Notes: generated by a model not told the origin, from the letters alone. 64,000 bases of DNA from Chelatococcus reniformis (GCF_014640075.1 NZ_BMGG01000010.1:310001-374000), one strand, 5' to 3'. Counted from the stretch's first letter, positions 1-9,336 are shown. Numbers and translations: made by a program.

Positions 1-152
1 GCCGTGGCATATACGTGAACCTATATTCACTTGATGAGCATTCGCGTCGGGAATTGAGGCGCCCGGTAAGGAATTCGACATGTCATTTCAACTCACCGAT
101 ACGTTTTAGTGCTGACGATGGATCTTGAATCACAAGGCGGGAGGAGAAACGC

Positions 153-1304
153 GTGAACGACGACAGTCCGGCCGCGCCAGTGCCGTTGGGTGGATTCGTC
201 CACGACCGGTTCGCCGAGGTGCAGCGCCTGTTCGCGCAGCGGATCTGCGACGGGACGGAGATCGGCGCCTCCGTGGCCGTGTCGATCGACGGAGAGATGG
301 TGGCCGATCTCTGGGGAGGATGGGCCGACGAGGGGCGCGCCCGCGCCTGGGCGGCGGACACGATCGTCAACGTCTACTCGGTCAACAAGACCATGATGGC
401 GCTCACGGCGCTGCTTCTCGCCGACCACGGCGCGATCGACTTCGACGCGCCGGTCGCATCCTACTGGCCGGAATTCTCCCAGGGCGGCAAGGGCGACATC
501 AAGGTCAGCCAGCTGATGGCTCACTCGGCCGGGCTGTCGGGCTGGAAGGAGCCGATGGCGTCGACCGATCTGTACGACTGGGACAAGGCGACAACCCTTC
601 TTGCCCGGCAGGAGCCGTTCTGGCGGCCGGGAACGGCGTGCGGCTATCACGGCATCACGCAGGGCTATCTCGTCGGCGAGGTTGTCCGGCGGGTCACCGG
701 ACAGACGCTCAGTGAGGTGTTCCGGCGGGAGATCGCGGAGCCGTTGGGGGCCGACTTTCACCTGACCCTCGATGACCGTGACGATCACCGTGTCGCGGAC
801 CTGAAGGACGCGCCGATCGTCGAGGGCTTGCCCGAGCCGAGCGAACTCATGAAGAACATCGCCACCAATCCGCCGCTTCTGGTGCAAGCCACGCGCACGC
901 GCGCATGGAGAGCGGCACAGATCTATGCGGCGGGCGGCCAAGGCAATGGACGGTCGATCGCGCGGGTGCACGCTCTGCTGGCCAATGGGGGTGAAGTCAA
1001 TGGCAAGCGCTTGATGTCCGAGGCCGGGTGTCGAAGAGCCCTCGCGCTTCAGATCGCGGGTCAGGATCTCGTTCTCTCGATGCCTGCACGGTTCGGAATG
1101 GGTTTCGGTCTGCCGGGCGATTGGCTGAAGACGCCGCACGCGGACTGCCTCTTTTGGCCGGGCGCGGGCGGAGCTCTCACCGTCATCGACATGAAGGCTC
1201 GCATGAGCTTCGGCTACGCGATGAACCGGATGGAGCGCGGATTGCTCGTCAATCCGCGCCCGCACGATCTCTTGAAAGCCACGTGGAACGCGCTCGAATC
1301 CTGA
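153..1304 (+). CDS. serine hydrolase of the beta-lactamase/esterase VIII family
   Basis: The 383-residue product belongs to the class C beta-lactamase-like serine hydrolases, which in this length class are usually carboxylesterases (family VIII) or transferases. The nucleophile motif SVNK (S76-x-x-K79) is present, the second-motif tyrosine lies in GYHG (Y165), and a GxGG-like segment (GAGG) near residue 335 fits the third motif. No signal peptide is seen, so it is probably cytoplasmic. I chose the GTG at 153 because a purine-rich GGGAGGAG lies just before it. It ends 16 bases before a Baeyer-Villiger monooxygenase gene on the same strand, so the two are probably co-transcribed. By inference it hydrolyses the ester or lactone that the oxygenase makes; the actual substrate cannot be read from the sequence. 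Confidence 0.85.
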   Translation: MNDDSPAAPVPLGGFVHDRFAEVQRLFAQRICDGTEIGASVAVSIDGEMVADLWGGWADEGRARAWAADTIVNVYSVNKTMMALTALLLADHGAIDFDAPVASYWPEFSQGGKGDIKVSQLMAHSAGLSGWKEPMASTDLYDWDKATTLLARQEPFWRPGTACGYHGITQGYLVGEVVRRVTGQTLSEVFRREIAEPLGADFHLTLDDRDDHRVADLKDAPIVEGLPEPSELMKNIATNPPLLVQATRTRAWRAAQIYAAGGQGNGRSIARVHALLANGGEVNGKRLMSEAGCRRALALQIAGQDLVLSMPARFGMGFGLPGDWLKTPHADCLFWPGAGGALTVIDMKARMSFGYAMNRMERGLLVNPRPHDLLKATWNALES

Positions 1305-1320
1305 TCGGAGAGATGGCCAG

Positions 1321-3165
1321 ATGACATATCCGCAAGACATCCAGGACCTTGGCTTCGATCCCGAAGCGGTCCGCGCCAAATATGCGTCCGAACGCGACCG
1401 CCGGGTTCGCCGGGAGGGGGCGGAGCAATACATCGAAGCTGCGGGCGCATTTGCGCGCTACGGGGATGACGACCCCCATGCGCGGGGAGAGGATATGCGC
1501 GAGCCGCAGAAGGAGGACATCGAAGTTCTCGTCGTCGGCGGCGGCTTCAGCGGGTTGATGGTCTCGGCGGAGCTGAGAAAGCACGGCATCGAGGACGTCT
1601 GGATCGTGGAGGCGGGCTCCGATTTCGGCGGGACGTGGTATTGGAACCGCTATCCGGGCGCGCAGTGCGATATCGAATCCTACATTTACCTGCCTATGCT
1701 GGAAGAGACTGGGTACATTCCGAAGGAAAAATACGCCTATCAACCCGAGATCTACGCGCATGTGCAGCGCCTCGCCGCGCATTTCGGGCTTCGCGACCGC
1801 GTGATCTTCCGCACGCGCGTTACAGAACTGCGCTGGGACGAGGAGATTGTGCGCTGGCGGGTCACGACCGATCGAGGCGACGCGTTCGGGGCCCGGTTCG
1901 TGATCAACGCGACCGGCCCGGCAGATCGACCGAAGCTTCCCGGCATCCCCGGTATCGAATCATTTTCGGGCAAGATGTTTCATACGTCACGCTGGGACTA
2001 CGGCTATACGGGCGGTGATACGTCGGGCGGGCTTCGTAAACTCGCCGACAAGCGTGTCGCCATCATCGGCACGGGCGCAACCGCGATCCAGGTCGTGCCC
2101 CATGTGGGCCAAGCCGCGAAGCAACTCTATGTCTTTCAGCGCACGCCGTCATCGGTGGATGTTCGCGGCAACCGGCCGACCGATCCTGAATGGGCTGCGA
2201 ACCTGAATCGGGGCTGGCAGCGCGAGCGCCAGGACAACTTCAACGCGATCATGAACCGTGAGCCGGTGGCGGTCGATCTGGTCCAGGACATGTGGACGGA
2301 CCTGATCAAATATATGCCCCGGCGCGATGCCGCACGGCCGTTCGATAAGCAGGCGGCGTCGTGGGCGGAACTGGCCGACATGCAGAAGATGCATGAGATC
2401 CGCGCCCGGGTTGATACGATCGTCACCGACCGCTTCGCCGCCGAAGCGCTCAAGCCATGGTATCCGCGCTATTGCAAGCGGCCCACGTTCCACGACGACT
2501 ACCTGCCGACATTCAACCGGCCGAACGTCACGCTCATCGACACGAGTGACACACGCGGCGTTGAGCGCATGACGCCTCGCGGCGTTGTCGTGGACGGCAT
2601 CGAGTACGAGGTCGATTGCATCATTTTCGCGACGGGGTTCGAGATCACGACGGGCGCGCACCGCAAATTGCCGATCAGCATCGTCGGACGGGGCGGATCG
2701 ACAATTGCCGAGCGGTGGGTCCCCGATCTCAGCACCTTCCACGGTCACTCCGTGCACGGGTTCCCGAACTGGTTCTTCCTTGGAGGCGGCCAGAACGGGC
2801 TTTCGGCCAATTACACCTCGGTACTGGCCGCGCAAGCCGAGCATCTCGCCTATATCGTGAAGGAGGTGCGCGACAGGGGCGCCATCGCAGTCCAGCCGAC
2901 ACGCGAAGCCGAGACGGAATGGGTGCAGACGATCCGTGCCCTCGCCACTGCCGCCGTCGAGGCTTATGCCGCCTGCACGCCGGGCTACTACAACAACGAA
3001 GGGCAGATCGGCGAAGGCAAGGGCCGCGCGCTCGGGGAAGTGTACGGCCCTGGGCTGAACGCCTTCAACCGGCTGCTGAAGGCGTGGAGGGAGGACGGCA
3101 CGATGAAGGGGCTCCAGCTGGAGATGCCGGGCATCACCGCGCTGCCGCGCACCGCTGCGGCCTGA
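1321..3165 (+). CDS. Baeyer-Villiger monooxygenase (flavoprotein)
   Basis: The 614-residue protein inserts one oxygen of O2 next to a ketone carbonyl, using FAD and NADPH, to give an ester or lactone. Visible marks are the FAD Rossmann motif GGGFSG (about 73-78), GTWYWNRYPGAQCD (about 104-117), the type I BVMO fingerprint FSGKMFHTSRWD (215-226, matching FxGxxxHxxxW), and a second dinucleotide motif GTGATA (250-255). An N-terminal extension of about 65 residues before the FAD motif and the TPGYYNNEG segment near the end resemble the longer BVMOs acting on large cyclic or linear ketones. The upstream esterase gene is 16 bases away. The substrate is unknown; assignment to the enzyme family is firm. 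Confidence 0.93.
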   Translation: MTYPQDIQDLGFDPEAVRAKYASERDRRVRREGAEQYIEAAGAFARYGDDDPHARGEDMREPQKEDIEVLVVGGGFSGLMVSAELRKHGIEDVWIVEAGSDFGGTWYWNRYPGAQCDIESYIYLPMLEETGYIPKEKYAYQPEIYAHVQRLAAHFGLRDRVIFRTRVTELRWDEEIVRWRVTTDRGDAFGARFVINATGPADRPKLPGIPGIESFSGKMFHTSRWDYGYTGGDTSGGLRKLADKRVAIIGTGATAIQVVPHVGQAAKQLYVFQRTPSSVDVRGNRPTDPEWAANLNRGWQRERQDNFNAIMNREPVAVDLVQDMWTDLIKYMPRRDAARPFDKQAASWAELADMQKMHEIRARVDTIVTDRFAAEALKPWYPRYCKRPTFHDDYLPTFNRPNVTLIDTSDTRGVERMTPRGVVVDGIEYEVDCIIFATGFEITTGAHRKLPISIVGRGGSTIAERWVPDLSTFHGHSVHGFPNWFFLGGGQNGLSANYTSVLAAQAEHLAYIVKEVRDRGAIAVQPTREAETEWVQTIRALATAAVEAYAACTPGYYNNEGQIGEGKGRALGEVYGPGLNAFNRLLKAWREDGTMKGLQLEMPGITALPRTAAA

Positions 3166-3262
3166 TCGGTTTGAGTGCTGCGGGATGATCCGCGCACTAA
3201 TCGGTTGCTCCATCTCGTTCGCTAGGAGCTCTGCACCGAGATTTTTGAGTCCTTGGGCGGAT

Positions 3263-3348
3263 GGATGGCCGGGTCAAGCCCGGCCATGACGCTGGAAGGC
3301 TTGCGCTTTATCTTCATGCCGTCATGGTGGGGCTTGACCCGGCCATCC
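3263..3348. repeat. inverted repeat between convergent genes
   Basis: A segment of about 29 bases at 3263-3291 (with GGCCGGGTCAAGCCCGGCC) recurs in inverted orientation at 3319-3348 with only a few mismatches. Each copy also contains its own small palindrome. The pair lies between the stop codons of the monooxygenase and the opposing ligase gene and could fold into a long hairpin in either transcript, so it may act as a bidirectional terminator. Elements of this look are widespread between genes in Hyphomicrobiales; no U-run follows, so the terminator role is an inference. Confidence 0.75.
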
Positions 3349-3406
3349 TTCCACTTGAAAACTAAGCCGTCGCCGTGATGGCCCGCCGCGCACCGGCCGG
3401 AGCCTG

Positions 3407-5002
3407 TCAGCCCGTTACCGCATCGAGCGTGAGCACATGGGCGCGCAGCTCGCGCTTGAGGACCTTGTCGAGCAGCCCCTTTGGGAGTTCTGCAAGGAAC
3501 ATCACCTGGCGCGGCTGCTTGAACTTGGACAGCTTCAGCCGGCACGCGTCCATGATCTCGCATTCCAGCGCGGCGCCCGGTTCGGCGGCGACAATGCACG
3601 CCACGGGAACTTCGTCATAGACGGGATCGGGCCGGCCGACGACCGCGACCTCGATGACTCCTGGAACCTGCGCAATCACGCTTTCGATCTCGATGGCCGC
3701 GACATTCTCACCGCCGACCTTGAGCATGTCCTTGTCACGCGAGGCGAAGAAGACGAAGCCGTCGTCCTGCGGCGTCACCAGGTCGCCGGTGCTGAACCAG
3801 CCCTGCGGATCGAACGCAGCCGCCGTTGCCTCGGGGTTGTGCAGATAGGCCTGGAAGAGCGAGATGCCAGCGATGCCGCGAACCCATAAATGACCGGTCT
3901 CGCCGAACGCCACCTCCGACCCGTCCGAACGCCGGATCGCGTTCTCATACTCGGCGGCGGGTAGACCCATCGAAAACTCGCGGCCGACCAGTGTGCGGGA
4001 GTAGGTGATCGTCTGGGCGATGGTTTCGGTCATGCCGTACCAGCCGATGGTCTTGATGCCCCAGCGTTCGCGCACCAGACTAAGGTCGCCCCCCGCCAGC
4101 CAGAATGCGAAGCAATGGTTCTCCGGGGCGGGCAGCGAGCCAAGCGCACGCAGGTGAAAGCCCAACGCGAACGTCCACGTGCAGCGGTGCCGCACCGCCA
4201 CGTCCCAGAAGCGCGAGGCGGAGAAGCGCGGCATCAGCACGGCTGTTCCCCCGGACCACAGCGTTCCGAGCATCGAATAGCCGAGGGCGGCGGTGTGGAA
4301 CAATGGCAGATGCACGAGGTGGACGTCCTGCTCGGTCAGCCCGGCATGGGCCGTGGTGGTGCGGCCGCTCCACAGCGCGTTGGCATGCGTCCACACGACC
4401 CCCTTGGGCCGCGAGGTGGTGCCGGAGGTATACTGGACGCTGTTGGCGAGCAGAGGCTCGGGCGCGCGCCGGGGCGCGGCCTCGGGGTCGCCGCGCAGTG
4501 TCTCGAAAGCGACCGCACCTGCGCCCGGCGGGGCGGCCACCGCCTCTCCGGCGTCGTCGCCGATACACGCCACCCGCTCGATCTGTGGCGCCGACGTGCG
4601 CACCAGGTCGAGGTAGCGGGGCTGGGTGATGGCGGCGATCGCACCGCTGTGCTCCAGGAAATAGCCGAGCTCGTCCCTGGTCGAACGCGTATTGGTCGTC
4701 ACCGCCACCGCGCCGAGGCGAGAGCAGCCATACCAAGCGAACAGGAACTCGGGGCAATTGTCCAGGTGGATCGCGACGAAGTCGCCCTTGCATATGCCCC
4801 ATGCGGCCAGGCCCGCCGCATAGGCGGCGGTTTCCCGCGCGAACTCCGCGAAGGTCCATGAACGGGACGGTCCGTCGAACGGCTCCCAGACCAGGAAGAC
4901 GTTGTCCGGTCGGGTCCGCGCCCGTTCGTCGACAAGCCAGGGCACGTCCCGGCCGGTGAACAGGTGAAACCCGGTGGGGAGCCGCGCGGAAGGAGCGGTC
5001 AT
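3407..5002 (-). CDS. AMP-forming acyl-CoA synthetase (ligase)
   Basis: This 531-residue enzyme of the ANL superfamily should activate a carboxylic acid to its acyl-AMP and then acyl-CoA. The AMP-binding P-loop YTSGTTSRPKG is at 191-201, the A5 motif GWYGMTET near 330, the STGDL core motif near 410, and the C-terminal lysine is in the GLLDKVLKR segment. Full length for the family. Overall it resembles carnitine/crotonobetaine-CoA ligase-type members, but the substrate cannot be called. It follows the short-chain dehydrogenase gene by 66 bases on the same strand, so both probably form one operon under the palindromic site at 5954. It may activate the acid released by the neighbouring monooxygenase and esterase. 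Confidence 0.9.
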   Translation of the reverse strand: MTAPSARLPTGFHLFTGRDVPWLVDERARTRPDNVFLVWEPFDGPSRSWTFAEFARETAAYAAGLAAWGICKGDFVAIHLDNCPEFLFAWYGCSRLGAVAVTTNTRSTRDELGYFLEHSGAIAAITQPRYLDLVRTSAPQIERVACIGDDAGEAVAAPPGAGAVAFETLRGDPEAAPRRAPEPLLANSVQYTSGTTSRPKGVVWTHANALWSGRTTTAHAGLTEQDVHLVHLPLFHTAALGYSMLGTLWSGGTAVLMPRFSASRFWDVAVRHRCTWTFALGFHLRALGSLPAPENHCFAFWLAGGDLSLVRERWGIKTIGWYGMTETIAQTITYSRTLVGREFSMGLPAAEYENAIRRSDGSEVAFGETGHLWVRGIAGISLFQAYLHNPEATAAAFDPQGWFSTGDLVTPQDDGFVFFASRDKDMLKVGGENVAAIEIESVIAQVPGVIEVAVVGRPDPVYDEVPVACIVAAEPGAALECEIMDACRLKLSKFKQPRQVMFLAELPKGLLDKVLKRELRAHVLTLDAVTG

Positions 5003-5068
5003 GTCGAAACCTCCAGCTCACGGGGCCGCAACTCCGCTCCCCGCACCGGCGAAGGCGGTCGCCCGTCT

Positions 5069-5875
5069 TCAGATCGGTGCACACTCGAGCGCGCCGTCGA
5101 TGTTCAGGATCACCCCGCTGAGGTGCCCGGCATCATCAGACGCGAAGAACGCCGCCGCGCGGGCAACGTCGAATGGTGAACCATGCTCGCGGCGCAGCGG
5201 CACCTTGCGGCGGGTCGTATCCAGCGCCTGCTCCCGCTCCTCTCCGCTCAGGCCGCGCGCATCGATCGAGCGCACGGCCAGCGGCGTCTCGGAAAAGCCG
5301 ATCCGCAGGCAGTTCACGCGGATGTTGTCTCGCCCGTAGGCGGCGGCGCAGGAGCGCGTGAGCGCCTCCACACCGGCCTTGGCCGCGCCATAGGCGACCG
5401 TCGGGCGCGACAGGAAGCGGACGGCCAGCAGCGAGGAGGTGTTCAGGATCACGCCCCCGCCGTGCTCCCGCATGATCGGGGCGGCCAGGCGAATGCCGAG
5501 ATAGGCCGTGGTCAGGTTCTGCGCGACTTCGCGCTGGAAGGCCTCGAGGGAGACCTGATCGGGCGCCCCGGCCGAACCACCAACCCCGACATTGTTGTGC
5601 ATGACGTCGAGACGCCCCGACTCGCCCAGCGTCGCCTCGACCGCCGCCCGAAGGTCGTCCTCGTCCGTGGCATCGGCCCGCAGCGCGATCGCCCTGCCGC
5701 CGGCCTCGGAGACCAGGTGCGCTGTCTCCTCGGCGCGCGACAGGACGTAATCGACGCAGGCAACGGTTGCGCCGCGTTCGGCATAGGTGGCGGAGCAGGC
5801 CTTGCCGTTGCTCCAGCCGGGCCCGATCGCCCCCGCGCCCACCACCATGACCGTGCGGCCATCCAAGCGGCTCAT
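5069..5875 (-). CDS. short-chain dehydrogenase/reductase
   Basis: The 268-residue protein is a classical SDR that oxidises an alcohol or reduces a ketone with NAD(P). It starts with a modified nucleotide-binding loop, GAGAIGPGWSNGKA (about 13-26), instead of the plain TGxxxGxG; this variant is seen in one SDR subgroup. The NN(V)G strand motif, the serine in LNTSSLL and the catalytic YGAAK are all present. It is the first gene of a probable two-gene operon with the acyl-CoA ligase. A LysR-type palindrome sits about 80 bases before its ATG. By context it may supply the ketone for the monooxygenase or oxidise a hydroxylated product; the direction is not known. Confidence 0.88.
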   Translation of the reverse strand: MSRLDGRTVMVVGAGAIGPGWSNGKACSATYAERGATVACVDYVLSRAEETAHLVSEAGGRAIALRADATDEDDLRAAVEATLGESGRLDVMHNNVGVGGSAGAPDQVSLEAFQREVAQNLTTAYLGIRLAAPIMREHGGGVILNTSSLLAVRFLSRPTVAYGAAKAGVEALTRSCAAAYGRDNIRVNCLRIGFSETPLAVRSIDARGLSGEEREQALDTTRRKVPLRREHGSPFDVARAAAFFASDDAGHLSGVILNIDGALECAPI

Positions 5876-5953
5876 CCATCCTCCCCATCTTCGTCCTTCG
5901 ACCGCGACGCTACACGCGCCCGTGCCAGGCCACCACAGCGATCGCGGGCGGAA

Positions 5954-5972
5954 CTATTCCTTAAGGGAATGG
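5954..5972. promoter_or_regulatory. candidate LysR-type operator (site 1)
   Basis: The 19-base site CTATTCC-TTAAG-GGAATGG is an interrupted palindrome with ATTCC/GGAAT arms. It is identical at 16 of 19 positions to the site at 8043-8061, which lies next to the lysR gene. It lies 79 bases before the start codon of the dehydrogenase/ligase operon, a suitable distance for activator binding. The remainder of the 423-base gap 5876-6298 shows no gene or other signal that I recognise. Confidence 0.55.
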
Positions 5973-6298
5973 CACGACGGGATGGGCCGTGTCGTCATTG
6001 CACGCCTTCCTGTGGAGCATGCCTCGGCCCAAAAATGAATTTGATGCCGGACGCATCGGGAGCCCAAGATCACCCCGGTCCGTTCGGAACAGACCGGCGA
6101 ACGCGGGGAGCATTCTTGAAGGCCGAAACGCCCCTCCGGGTCCGGCGCGCCCCTCCGCTGAACGACGAACTCGCCTTCATCTCTGCACGCATTGAGGCGG
6201 ACAGCGAAAAATATTGACGAACCAGTCCGAGTTTTATGGCGCCACAGGTACGACGGACGCAGATCCAAGAGCGCCTGCAAAAGCCACCGGGGAGAGAA

Positions 6299-6850
6299 AT
6301 GCACAATCGATCGCTGGTTAGACTGGCCGCTATCGCGCTGGCGGGCCTCGCCCTTATGGCCAGTCCGGGCTTCGCTCAGAAAAAATACGATCCAGGAGCA
6401 AGCGACACCGAGATCAAGATCGGTAACATCACGCCCTATAGCGGGCCTGCCTCCTCCTATGGCGCGATCGGAGCGACCGGAGAGGCTTATTTCAGGATGA
6501 TCAACGATCAGGGCGGTATCAATGGCCGCAAGATCAATTTCACCTCCTACGACGACAGCTATAGTCCGCCGAAGGCCGTGGAGCAAACGCACAAACTCGT
6601 CGAGAGCGGCAACGTCCTCCTCATCTTCAACTCCGTGGGGACGCCGTCGAATACGGCCATACAGAAATACCTCAATGCCAAGCGGGTGCCGCAATTGTTC
6701 GTGGCCAGCGGTGCCATGCTGCTGTCCGGCATCACGGTCAACACCAGCCCGAGCGACTTCTATCCGATCAAACAGATGCAGATGATGCGGTTCGAAGGCG
6801 ATCGCTGGGAGATGTTCGGGCCGGTCATCAGCAGCGACATAAACGGCTGA
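6299..6850 (+). pseudogene. ABC solute-binding protein gene with an internal in-frame deletion
   Basis: The product starts as a normal branched-chain-amino-acid-type (LivK/Peripla_BP_6) periplasmic binding protein: signal peptide ending ...GFAQ, then DTEIKIGNITPYSGPAS, and continues to QLFVASGA. It then jumps directly (about 6713-6718) to a segment that in full-length relatives lies at the extreme C-terminus: MLLSGITVNTSPSDFYPIKQ, MMRFEGDRWEMFGP. Full-length members have about 400 residues; this one has 183 from the ATG at 6299, so about 200 central residues covering most of lobe 2 are missing while the frame is kept. No permease or ATPase genes are near. It is very probably non-functional for ligand binding, unless the mini-protein has a new role. 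A reading through a sequencing collapse is an alternative. Confidence 0.8.
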
Positions 6851-7054
6851 GGTACGGGCAGGGCGATGTCCGGACAGGGCGCCGTCTCGCGTTGCCTCGG
6901 TTACCCCTTCGCTCGGGCGAACGCATCTCCTGGAGAGCACGGGCCTGCGGCGCTCCATCGCGATCGATGGGGCATCGAGCCCGATGGTCATGCCGCAGCG
7001 CTAACCGCTCCTGGCGGCAGCGCTTTGTGCGGCATCGACATGAACGCCTCTCGC

Positions 7055-8038
7055 TCACTCGCCTGCGGGGCGACCCGCAGCGCTGTCCAGCGATATGTCG
7101 CCGTGAGCCGAGACGGAGGGCTCGCGATCGCTGCCGTTCATCGACCGCAGGCGCCGTTCCCGGCAGGCCTTCATGAAGGCGCGTACGGCCGGACGCGGGC
7201 TCCATCGGAGACGGGTTGCGCAACAGAGCGGCGCAAGCGGCCGTGACTCGAGAAATGGGACGAAAGCGAATCGACTCTTGAAGGTGCGTGTATTCGTATA
7301 ATGAATCGACACGATGCCAATGGCGTCCGTCTTATGAACGAGTCTTGCGACAATTGGAAAGTAATCGATTATATGAAGCTTTTCATGGGCGTCGACACCG
7401 GCTTCTTCGTAAATTTGACGCCAGAAGTAGTCGTAGGGCGAGGAGCCGGAGGGCGAAATCAGATCATATTTGGCGATTTCCGCAGTAGTTACTTCTTTGC
7501 AGGCGAGAATAGGATGGCCATGCCTGACGAAGAAAGTCGTCGGCATGGGTGGCAGTGGCTCGCGACGGAAGTCAGGATGCTCTTCAAACGCCGCTTCGTA
7601 GCCAAGGGCTACATCGATTGCGCCGGCACGTAACTGCTGCACCGCGCGGTCAAAGCCGCCGCCAACAATATCAAACCGGATCTTGGGATGTCGGGTGAGC
7701 AACGTCGACAATGGCTCCACCAGAATCCATTCAAGCGACGCAGGGCACACGCCGATCCTGAGCACACCGGCGTAGGGGTCCGACCCGGCCGATCCTCCGC
7801 GAAGCAGGTCCTGGGCCTCGTCGAGGAGGCGTGCCGCGCGCTCCGCAAACGTGCGCCCTTCATCTGTCAGGAGAACGCCGCGGGCGGTCCGAGTAAAGAT
7901 CGAATAGCCGAGTTGTCGCTCCAGATCAGCCACACTCTTGGTGATCGCCGACTGGGTCACCCCGACTCGCTCTGCAGCGGCGGTAAATGAACCGAAATGC
8001 GCCGTGGAGACAACATACTGAAGACGTCGATCAATCAT
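7055..8038 (-). CDS. LysR-family transcriptional regulator
   Basis: A 327-residue protein from the ATG at 8038. The N-terminus carries the LysR winged helix-turn-helix (FGSFTAAAERVGVTQSAITK, SVADLERQLG), and the rest is the usual co-inducer-binding domain. The frame is open further upstream but only offers a TTG; AGGA lies about ten bases before the ATG. The gene is divergent from the crotonase gene at 8434. A palindrome (8043-8061) directly abuts the start codon and a near copy precedes the dehydrogenase/ligase operon at 5954, so by inference it represses itself and controls that operon. The inducer is probably an intermediate of the local pathway. Confidence 0.9.
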   Translation of the reverse strand: MIDRRLQYVVSTAHFGSFTAAAERVGVTQSAITKSVADLERQLGYSIFTRTARGVLLTDEGRTFAERAARLLDEAQDLLRGGSAGSDPYAGVLRIGVCPASLEWILVEPLSTLLTRHPKIRFDIVGGGFDRAVQQLRAGAIDVALGYEAAFEEHPDFRREPLPPMPTTFFVRHGHPILACKEVTTAEIAKYDLISPSGSSPYDYFWRQIYEEAGVDAHEKLHIIDYFPIVARLVHKTDAIGIVSIHYTNTRTFKSRFAFVPFLESRPLAPLCCATRLRWSPRPAVRAFMKACRERRLRSMNGSDREPSVSAHGDISLDSAAGRPAGE

Positions 8039-8042
8039 AGCG

Positions 8043-8061
8043 CTATTCCTATAGGGAATAG
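8043..8061. promoter_or_regulatory. candidate LysR-type operator (site 2)
   Basis: CTATTCC-TATAG-GGAATAG is a palindrome with perfect seven-base arms, overlapping the ribosome-binding region of the lysR gene. Its near copy is at 5954-5972. The rest of the divergent gap up to 8433 (about 370 bases) contains no gene that I can support; it should hold the crotonase promoter, but no clear -35/-10 pair stands out. Confidence 0.55.
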
Positions 8062-8433
8062 TCGCGCATGACAAGTGACGAATGCGGATCTCCTCGGCCG
8101 ACGCGGAAGCTGTCTACTCTCAAATATGAGCTGCGGGTATGCTTAGCTTCGAACCAGCAGACAGGTCGCTCCGACGGGAGGAGCGGCCCAGCTATGACTA
8201 TTGGTCATCGCTCCTGCCGCATATGAATTTCTGCTGTCGCCTCCGCCCCTCTATTGTCCGCTTGATGAGGCCATCGGCGATGTTGGAAGCAAGCAAACGA
8301 GCGCCGACCGGATGCCCGCGACGGCGACAGCCGCGTCGAGAGACAGTCGAGGGAAGATCTGAAGTCGATGTGCCAACAAAGAAGGGTCGGAGCGCCCGAC
8401 GCGTTGCCGAATGACGGGCAAAGAAGGTGAACG

Positions 8434-9228
8434 ATGACCGACTATTCCACGATCGACGTTGTCCATGAAGGTGCAGTCGACTGGCTGACCCTCAATCGGC
8501 CGGATCGCCTCAATGCCCTGGATGCGACGATGGTGGGCGAGCTCTGGGATTATTTCGGCGGGCTGCAGTCCGACTATGCGCGCCGGATCGTGGTCATGCG
8601 CGGCGCTGGCAAGGCGTTCTGCGCCGGGCTCGATCTCGTCTGGTTCAAGAGTTCGCAAGCGGGCATGCCGAAAGGTGCGACGGATCGGGGCCCGGGCCCG
8701 TCATTGGCCGACATCGTCCTCAAGATGCGCTCCTGCCCACAAGCCATCATATCGCTGGTTCGGGGCGCGGCGTGCGGCGGAGGGTTCAACCTCGTATTGG
8801 CCTCCGACATTCGCATCGCGGGCCGCAGCGCTCGGATGAATGCGGCATTCGTCAAGCTTGGCCTCTCCGGCTGCGAGCTTGGAACCAGCTACTTCCTGCC
8901 GCGGATGGTAGGCACCTCCGTTGCGGCCGACTTGATGATGACCGGCCGCTTCATTCACGCCGATCGCGCGCTCGCCACGGGGCTCATATCGGAGGTCGTC
9001 GACGACGATGAGCTGGAAGGTGCCGCCCGCTCGCTGATCGTCGACTTGCTCGCCACCTCCCCCGTGGGACTTCGCAAGACCAAGGAGACGATGGGGCTAG
9101 CGGCGTGCATCGGCGACTTGGCCGGGGTGATCGCGTTGGAGGATCATACCCAGATGGCGTGTATGCAGGCGAGTTCCTTCGCGCAGACGGTTGCCGAGTT
9201 CGGCGAGACGAGGATCGAGCGGGGCTGA
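8434..9228 (+). CDS. enoyl-CoA hydratase/isomerase family protein
   Basis: A 264-residue crotonase-fold protein acting on an acyl-CoA. The CoA-binding/oxyanion segments AFCAGLDL and ACGGGFNL are present. The two glutamates of true hydratases are not: the first is Asn in GGGFNL and the second is replaced in NAAFVKLGL. An acidic residue is kept in SGCELG, the position used by several isomerase-type members. So an isomerase or another crotonase reaction is more likely than simple hydration. It is followed by an SDR and an MFS gene on the same strand (gaps of 108 and 180 bases), probably one transcription unit. The ATG has AGAAGG just upstream. Confidence 0.85.
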   Translation: MTDYSTIDVVHEGAVDWLTLNRPDRLNALDATMVGELWDYFGGLQSDYARRIVVMRGAGKAFCAGLDLVWFKSSQAGMPKGATDRGPGPSLADIVLKMRSCPQAIISLVRGAACGGGFNLVLASDIRIAGRSARMNAAFVKLGLSGCELGTSYFLPRMVGTSVAADLMMTGRFIHADRALATGLISEVVDDDELEGAARSLIVDLLATSPVGLRKTKETMGLAACIGDLAGVIALEDHTQMACMQASSFAQTVAEFGETRIERG

Positions 9229-9336
9229 GTGCGACGAAGACTGGAGCGGCGGCTTCGATGGGGCCGGGAGCTGCCGCTCGCATGTTCTTGACCAGCGGCG
9301 CGTCGCCCGCGGCCCGACGCCCTCGATTGGAAGCAC

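Noticed and set aside
15-30. Inverted repeat GTGAA-N6-TTCAC before the esterase gene
   Set aside because: Arms of five bases only, no second copy found; chance is likely.
153-3100. Long minus-strand open frames across the esterase and monooxygenase genes
   Set aside because: They are antisense shadows produced by high GC at third codon positions; no domains or ribosome-binding sites.
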